The translations under genes were made by a program, and so were the position numbers. From positions 1 through 64,000 of the forward strand of contig JAQGMS010000079.1 of assembly GCA_028292245.1 (NCBI GenBank): 64,000 nucleotides of DNA, written 5' to 3'. Source of the stretch: Ramlibacter sp. (GTDB lineage: Bacteria > Pseudomonadota > Gammaproteobacteria > Burkholderiales > Burkholderiaceae_C). The notes under the pieces are model-generated. The model saw nothing but the letters and a program-made list of their open reading frames with translations. It was not told the DNA's origin and ran no database searches. How positions within the stretch are numbered: position 1 is the stretch's first letter; the number at the start of each line of letters is the position of its first letter. Below are positions 59,816-64,000 of the stretch, one piece after another.

Positions 59816-60526
59816 CTACGCGCTGAGGAACCGGTAGAAGTTGCGCAGCATGCCGGCAGTGGCACCCCAGATGAAGCGCTCGGTGCTGCCGTCCATGTAG
59901 GAAATGGAGAACCACTCCCGGCGGTGGCCGGCCCATTCGAGCGCGTGCCGGTGGTGGTGCGCCGGGTTCATGAGGAACTCAAGCGGCACCTCGAAGGCAT
60001 CGGCCACCTCGAAGGCATTGAGGGTGAGCTGGTGGTCCGGCTTCACCAGCGCCACCACCGGCGTGATGATGAATCGCGTCCCGGTCGTGTAAGTGGGCAT
60101 CTGCCCGATCACCTCGACCTGGCTGGGCGCCAGGCCGATTTCCTCCTGCGCCTCCCGCAGGGCCGTGTGCGCCTCGTCGGTGTCGGTGTCGTCGCGCTTG
60201 CCGCCCGGGAAGGCGACTTGCCCCGAGTGCGTGGACAGATGCGTGGTGCGCTCGGTCAGGATCACCATGGGACGCTCGCGCATGACCACCGGCACCAGCA
60301 CCGAGGCCCGCGCCGGCTCGCGCTCAGCGAACTTGCGCTCGGACCAGACTTCCGGCTCCCAGCTGGGGGGCGCGAGAAAACGCTGCCGCAGCGCATCGGG
60401 CGCGAGCGCGTCGCGCGGCACGGCCGGCAGGTGCGAGTCGATGCCGATCACCGGCACCGCGCGCGGATCGAAATTCGGCAGCCTGGACAGCGCCGTTTCT
60501 GGAGGGACGGAATCGTCGATGTGCAT
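59816..60526 (-). CDS. NUDIX hydrolase, CoA pyrophosphatase type
   Basis: 236 residues. The NUDIX box runs from GGKRDDTDTDEAH to REAQEEIGL near 128-150. Just before it, LTERTTHLSTHSGQVAFPGG fits the CoA-specific UPF0035 motif, so it likely cleaves CoA or acyl-CoA to phosphopantetheine and 3',5'-ADP. This could limit toxic CoA esters in a cell with so much acyl-CoA chemistry, although the gene sits in a housekeeping block. Confidence 0.88.
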   Translation of the reverse strand: MHIDDSVPPETALSRLPNFDPRAVPVIGIDSHLPAVPRDALAPDALRQRFLAPPSWEPEVWSERKFAEREPARASVLVPVVMRERPMVILTERTTHLSTHSGQVAFPGGKRDDTDTDEAHTALREAQEEIGLAPSQVEVIGQMPTYTTGTRFIITPVVALVKPDHQLTLNAFEVADAFEVPLEFLMNPAHHHRHALEWAGHRREWFSISYMDGSTERFIWGATAGMLRNFYRFLSA

Positions 60527-60542
60527 GACGTTCGCAGAATGG

Positions 60543-60578
60543 AAAAAGCCGCCACAAGCAAAAGCTGGCGGCGGCTTT
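60543..60578 (-). terminator. Rho-independent terminator of the rpsP-rplS operon
   Basis: On the minus strand AAAGCCGCC (60578-60570) pairs with GGCGGCTTT (60553-60545), and the T run continues to 60543. It begins 17 bases after the rplS stop. Confidence 0.8.
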
Positions 60579-60594
60579 CGCGGGGCTGCCCGGC

Positions 60595-60972
60595 TTATTC
60601 GGCGGCGGGCTTGTTGCGGTGAGCCAGCTTTTCCTTGATACGGGCCGACTTGCCGCTGCGGTCGCGCAGGTAGTACAGCTTGGCGCGGCGCACATCGCCG
60701 CGGCGCTTGACTTCGATGCCGGCGATCAGCGGGCTATAGGTCTGGAACGTGCGCTCCACGCCTTCGCCGCTGGAGATCTTGCGCACGGTGAAGCCGCTGT
60801 TGAGGCCGCGATTGCGCTTGGCGATCACGACGCCTTCGAACGCCTGGGCGCGCTTGCGCGTGCCTTCGACGACGTTGACGCTGACGATCACGGTGTCGCC
60901 GGGGGCGAATTCGGGAATTTTCTTCCCGAGGCGAGCAATTTCTTCCTGCTCTAGGGTTTCAATCAGATTCAT
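60595..60972 (-). CDS. rplS: 50S ribosomal protein L19
   Basis: 125 residues. [22 protein letters not shown] near 21-42, the [16 protein letters not shown] block and [32 protein letters not shown] near 80-112 are diagnostic. L19 lies at the 30S-50S interface. A promoter candidate lies in the 115-base gap after trmD, so it can be made apart from the rest of the operon. Confidence 0.98.
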   Translation of the reverse strand: MNLIETLEQEEIARLGKKIPEFAPGDTVIVSVNVVEGTRKRAQAFEGVVIAKRNRGLNSGFTVRKISSGEGVERTFQTYSPLIAGIEVKRRGDVRRAKLYYLRDRSGKSARIKEKLAHRNKPAAE

Positions 60973-61074
60973 GGTTACCTCTGTGATCGTGCCCGCGCTA
61001 CGCTAGGGGCGGCGGGTCAAGGCGCGAAGCCATTGAGTGTTGCCGCGGCCGGGCAGAGGATCGGAAAGCCTTTG

Positions 61075-61080
61075 ATTATA
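61075..61080 (-). promoter_or_regulatory. Candidate -10 box for rplS
   Basis: TATAAT is read on the minus strand about 100 bases before the rplS start, within the trmD-rplS gap. No good -35 hexamer stands at the usual distance, so the promoter is only suggested. Confidence 0.35.
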
Positions 61081-61087
61081 AACAACT

Positions 61088-61834
61088 TTACGAGAGCTTG
61101 GCCAGAAGGGCCTCGTCGGCCTTGGACAGGCGGCCCGCGGCCCGGGCGGCGGCGATCAGGTCCGGGCGGCGCCGGGCGGTGATCTCCAGGCGCCGGTCGC
61201 GGCGCCAGCGCTCGATCTGGACGTGATGACCCGACAGCAGTTCCGGTGGCGCCTTCAGCCCCTCCCACTCCTCCGGCCGGGTGTAGTGCGGGCAATCCAG
61301 CAGCCCGTCCAGGGCTGGGTTGAAGCTGTCGAATTGCGAGCTGTCCTCGTCGCCCAGCACTCCGGGCTGCAGCCGCGCCACGGCATCGAGCAAGGCCATG
61401 GCGGCGATCTCGCCACCCGAGAGCACGAAATCCCCCAGGCTGACCTGGATATCGACATGCCGGTCGATGAAGCGCTGGTCCAGCCCCTCGTACCGGCCGC
61501 ACACCAGCACGGCTCCCTGGCTCGCGGACCAGCCCTCCACGCCGGCATGGTCCAACTTGTCACCGACGGGGGAAAACAGCACCACCGGGGCGGCATCGCC
61601 GCGCTCCGCCTTGATCGCGGCAAGGCATTGCGCCAGCGGGCCGGCCATCATCACCATGCCCGGCCCGCCGCCGAACGGCCGGTCGTCGACGCGGCGGTAA
61701 TTGCCTTCGGCGTAGTCGCGCGGGTTCCACAGGCGCACATCGACCAGTTTCGATTCATAGGCACGCCGCGTCACGCCGCTCACCAGGAACGGCGCGAAGA
61801 GTTCGGGAAACAGCGAGATGACGTCGAAGCGCAT
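61088..61834 (-). CDS. trmD: tRNA (guanine-N1)-methyltransferase TrmD
   Basis: 248 residues. FDVISLFPELF at the start, DDRPFGGGPGMVM near 51-63, CGRYEGLDQRF near 111 and the trefoil-knot segment LGDFVLSGGEIAAM near 132-145 are all intact. It methylates G37 of tRNAs such as those for Pro and Leu, preventing frameshifts. It lies between rimM and rplS in the usual order. Confidence 0.98.
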   Translation of the reverse strand: MRFDVISLFPELFAPFLVSGVTRRAYESKLVDVRLWNPRDYAEGNYRRVDDRPFGGGPGMVMMAGPLAQCLAAIKAERGDAAPVVLFSPVGDKLDHAGVEGWSASQGAVLVCGRYEGLDQRFIDRHVDIQVSLGDFVLSGGEIAAMALLDAVARLQPGVLGDEDSSQFDSFNPALDGLLDCPHYTRPEEWEGLKAPPELLSGHHVQIERWRRDRRLEITARRRPDLIAAARAAGRLSKADEALLAKLS

Positions 61835-61866
61835 GGCGTGATCTTAAGGACCGCCCGGCCGGGGAC

Positions 61867-62430
61867 CTAGTAATCCGGCTGCCAATCGACCGTGATGCGC
61901 TTGCCGGGAAGGTCGACGCCGACGACATACGCCGAAACGAACGGGATCATCCGCTCCAGCACCTTGCCTTCTTCGAAATATTCGAGCACCAGCACGGTCT
62001 GCGGCCCGGTGGAGAGCAACTCCCGGACCTGGCCCAGCGCCACTCCCTCGCGGTTCACGACTTCCAGGCCGATCAGGTCGACCCAGTAGTACTCGTCGGT
62101 TTCGGCCGTGGGGAAGCTTGAGCGCGGGATGAAGATGCGAGCGCCCCGGAGCGCCTCGGCTGCGCTGCGGTCGTCCACGTCCTGGGCGCTGGCTACCACG
62201 GTGCCCGAGTGTTCCTTGGCCTCGCGCACGCGCAGCAGCAGCGTGCCGGAAAAGGTCTTGGCGCCCTTTTCGGCCGGCAGCAGGAACCAGCGTTTGGAAG
62301 AAAAAAGCGCTTCCGGGGAAGCGCTATGGGACAGGACCTTGAACCAGCCCTTGATGCCCCAGGCATCGGCGATGCGCCCGACTTCGATCGCGTCCGCCGG
62401 AAGTTCGGCGGGCTCGAGGCCGGCTATCAC
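61867..62430 (-). CDS. rimM: Ribosome maturation factor RimM
   Basis: 187 residues from a GTG at 62430, 5 bases after the rpsP stop. An ATG 72 bases upstream lies inside rpsP and would add a non-homologous segment. VGRIADAWGIKGWFKVL near 17-33 is the N-terminal domain, and EYYWVDLIGLEVVN near 115 plus PFVSAYVVGVDLPGKRITVDW at the end form the PRC domain. RimM helps to assemble the 30S head with S19. About 15 more residues than usual lie in the linker. Confidence 0.95.
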   Translation of the reverse strand: MIAGLEPAELPADAIEVGRIADAWGIKGWFKVLSHSASPEALFSSKRWFLLPAEKGAKTFSGTLLLRVREAKEHSGTVVASAQDVDDRSAAEALRGARIFIPRSSFPTAETDEYYWVDLIGLEVVNREGVALGQVRELLSTGPQTVLVLEYFEEGKVLERMIPFVSAYVVGVDLPGKRITVDWQPDY

Positions 62431-62434
62431 CCGA

Positions 62435-62686
62435 TCAGGCTGCCTTGGTGGCAGCTTGCTTGAGCAGGCGTTCCACCGTCGGCGACGGGGTGGCGCCGAC
62501 ACCGCGCCAGTACGTCAGGCGGTCCTGGACGATGCGGATGCTTTCCTCGTTATCCTTGGCGATCGGGTTGTAGAAACCGATGCGCTCGATGAAGCGGCCG
62601 TCGCGGCGGGTCCGCTTGTCGGCAACGACGATATTGAAGAACGGACGGGCTTTTGCGCCGCCGCGGGAGAGTCGGATGACGACCAT
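62435..62686 (-). CDS. rpsP: 30S ribosomal protein S16
   Basis: 83 residues. [22 protein letters not shown] at the start and [14 protein letters not shown] near 30-43 are diagnostic of S16. It is the first gene of the rpsP-rimM-trmD-rplS operon. Confidence 0.98.
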   Translation of the reverse strand: MVVIRLSRGGAKARPFFNIVVADKRTRRDGRFIERIGFYNPIAKDNEESIRIVQDRLTYWRGVGATPSPTVERLLKQAATKAA

Positions 62687-62786
62687 GATTTATCCTTGGG
62701 TGGTAGGGGAAATTTCCCCAATTTCTTTCCAGCGTTGAGACACGCGCTTATGGCCACCCGGCCAGCGACACGCTGTAGAGCCCACG

Positions 62787-62792
62787 ATTATA
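62787..62792 (-). promoter_or_regulatory. Candidate -10 box for rpsP
   Basis: TATAAT is read on the minus strand about 100 bases before the rpsP start, in the gap shared with the divergent acetyltransferase gene. No clear -35 box is seen at the normal spacing. The same TATAATC occurs before rplS. Confidence 0.4.
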
Positions 62793-62807
62793 ACGTTTAT
62801 CGCCCTT

Positions 62808-63335
62808 ATGAGCACCATCCGCCCCAGCACCGACGCCGACCTGCCCGCAATCACCGCGATTTATTCCCACCATGTGCTCCATGGCACAGGCACTTTCGAG
62901 ACCACCCCACCGACCGAAGCCGAGATGGCCGGCCGGCGGGACGACGTGCTGGCCAAGGGCCTGCCCTGGCTGGTGGCCGAGGAAGGCGGCCAGGTGCAGG
63001 GCTATGCCTATTGCCAGTGGTTCAAGCCCCGGCCGGCCTACCGGTTCTCCGCCGAGGACTCGATCTACTTGCATCCGGATGCGGCGGGCAAGGGCCTGGG
63101 CAAGTTGCTGCTGGCCGAACTGGAGAAGCAGGCCAAGGCCGCCGGCATCCGCAAGCTGATCGCCGTGATCGGCGATTCGAACAACGGCGGCTCGGTCGGC
63201 GTGCACCGGGCGCTGGGGTTCGCGCCGGTGGGCGTCCTCAAGTCATGCGGCTGGAAATTCGGCCGGTGGCTGGACGTCGTGCTGATGGACAAGGCGTTGG
63301 GCGAAGGCGACAGCACTCCGCCTGGGCCCGCCTGA
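62808..63335 (+). CDS. GNAT N-acetyltransferase (phosphinothricin/methionine-sulfoximine type)
   Basis: 175 residues. IRPSTDADLPAITAIYSHHVLHGTGTFE at the start is typical of the Pat/YncA (MnaT) group. The acetyl-CoA loop is LHPDAAGKGLGKLLL near 93-107, and IGDSNNGGSVGVHRALGF follows. It would acetylate phosphinothricin-like amino acids or methionine derivatives. Its stop and the next ATG share one base. Confidence 0.9.
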   Translation: MSTIRPSTDADLPAITAIYSHHVLHGTGTFETTPPTEAEMAGRRDDVLAKGLPWLVAEEGGQVQGYAYCQWFKPRPAYRFSAEDSIYLHPDAAGKGLGKLLLAELEKQAKAAGIRKLIAVIGDSNNGGSVGVHRALGFAPVGVLKSCGWKFGRWLDVVLMDKALGEGDSTPPGPA

Positions 63336-63781
63336 TGAAAAACAAGACCCTCGCCGCCTGGCTGGCGTTCCTCGGCGGCCCGTTGGGCCTGCATCGCTTC
63401 TACCTCCACGGCATGACGGACCTCCTGGGCTGGGTGCTGCCGATCCCCACGGCGATCGGCCTGTACGGGATCGAGCGGGTGCGGCTCTATGGCCTGGACG
63501 ACCCCTGGAGCTGGGTGCTGATCCCGCTATTGGGTTTCACGTTCGCCGGCTGCGCCCTCACCGCCATCGTCTACGGCCTGATGACGCGCGAAAAGTGGAA
63601 CGCCCGCTTCAACCGCTCATTGGCCGAAGACGCGCCCGCCGGCGGCACCAATTGGGCCACCATCGGCGCCGTTGTGCTCTCGCTATTGGTCGGCACGACG
63701 GTGCTGATGGCCAGCATCGTCTACAGCTTCCAGCACTACTTCGAGTACCAGGTCGAGGAAGGCCGCAAGATTTCGCAGTAG
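63335..63781 (+). CDS. TM2/NINE-type small membrane protein
   Basis: 148 residues with about four hydrophobic spans. AAWLAFLGGPLGLHRFYLHG near 7-26 is a TM2-domain motif (GxxGxHRFYLG). A cytoplasmic loop with charged residues lies near 82-105. The function of the family is unknown. TGATG overlap suggests coupling to the acetyltransferase gene. Confidence 0.8.
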   Translation: MKNKTLAAWLAFLGGPLGLHRFYLHGMTDLLGWVLPIPTAIGLYGIERVRLYGLDDPWSWVLIPLLGFTFAGCALTAIVYGLMTREKWNARFNRSLAEDAPAGGTNWATIGAVVLSLLVGTTVLMASIVYSFQHYFEYQVEEGRKISQ

Positions 63782-63896
63782 CGCAAAGGGCGCTTCCGTC
63801 GCGTTACGGCATGGTTCCATGCGAAGGCGGCATTTCCCTGGTCGTGACACCTTGCGTAGATTGGGATGTCCATTCACCCCAACCAGGAGAAACGAC

Positions 63897-64000
63897 ATGG
63901 ACACGGCCCACAAGGCTGACGCCAGCCCGCTTGTGATCCGCAGCGCCGAACCCGAGGACGCCGCGGCGATTTCCGCCCACCTCAGCCAGGTCGGCGTCTT
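63897..64000 (+). CDS. GNAT-family acetyltransferase, 5' part only
   Basis: The window ends after 34 codons. AGGAGAAACGAC precedes the ATG. The residues LVIRSAEPEDAAAISAHLSQ have the usual first-strand pattern of GNAT proteins (xIRxAxxxDAxAI). The rest lies beyond the edge. Confidence 0.65.
   Translation, partial: MDTAHKADASPLVIRSAEPEDAAAISAHLSQVGV

Overview
The window is high-GC DNA from a betaproteobacterium. It is most likely a member of the Burkholderiales close to Comamonadaceae (Variovorax/Ramlibacter-like). The evidence is an Omp32-type porin, Bug-type solute receptors, the rpsP-rimM-trmD-rplS block followed by a NUDIX hydrolase, CbiB-like protein and hisC, and a short G/C-rich repeat that I associate with this family. 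No search was run, so the taxon is an inference.

Layout. Positions 1-451 hold tRNA-Ala(CGC), tRNA-Lys(CTT), two perfect or near-perfect stem-loops and a terminator. From 452 to about 41.4 kb lies a large catabolic island for a CoA-activated, probably alicyclic or branched, carboxylic acid. Operon A (minus, 8669 to 452) has MaoC hydratase, CitE-like lyase, two acyl-CoA dehydrogenases, a dienoyl-CoA-reductase-like SDR, a Bug receptor, an acyl-CoA ligase and a beta-keto acid cleavage enzyme. Operon B (minus, 19247 to 9798) has a Cys-less HMG-CoA-synthase-like/DUF35 fusion, an SCP-type thiolase, BadH- and BadI-like ring-cleavage enzymes, a second ligase, a FadJ-like hydratase, two half-size MaoC proteins and a CoA-transferase. 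An SDR and a MarR regulator (19398-20830, plus) precede operon C (20971-31481, plus). Operon C has a complete LivG/H/M/K/F importer, a FadD-type ligase, an internally deleted enoyl-CoA hydratase, an acyl-CoA dehydrogenase, an SDR, an APH-type kinase-fold protein and a DUF6285 protein. Operon D (minus, 36165 to 31496) carries a MarR gene and a diverged, inverted copy of the hydratase-dehydrogenase-SDR-receptor module. Operon E (minus, 39341 to 36233) and a tannase/feruloyl-esterase lipoprotein gene end the island.

Six intergenic sites in this island fit one palindrome (RTA-NN-CTAG or CATG-NN-YAY). One lies just upstream of the MarR gene at 20348, so a local regulon is likely. BadH and BadI imply conversion of a 2-hydroxycyclohexanecarboxyl-CoA-type intermediate to the 2-keto form and hydrolytic ring opening. 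The ligases, dehydrogenases, hydratases and thiolase would supply activation and beta-oxidation on either side of that step.

A second catabolic operon (41465-51293) is controlled by a divergent LysR gene. It encodes an FAD hydroxylase, an HSL-type esterase, a carboxymuconolactone-decarboxylase-like protein, a porin, a Bug receptor, a double SnoaL-like protein, a cupin, an FAH-family hydrolase and a two-domain extradiol dioxygenase. Together these look like hydroxylation, meta-cleavage and hydrolysis of an aromatic compound. From 51.3 kb the content becomes conserved chromosome: Bcr/CflA exporter, DEAD-box helicase, orn, M48 protease, pterin dehydratase, rsgA, hisC, CbiB-like, NUDIX, rplS, trmD, rimM, rpsP, an acetyltransferase, a TM2-like membrane protein and the start of another acetyltransferase.
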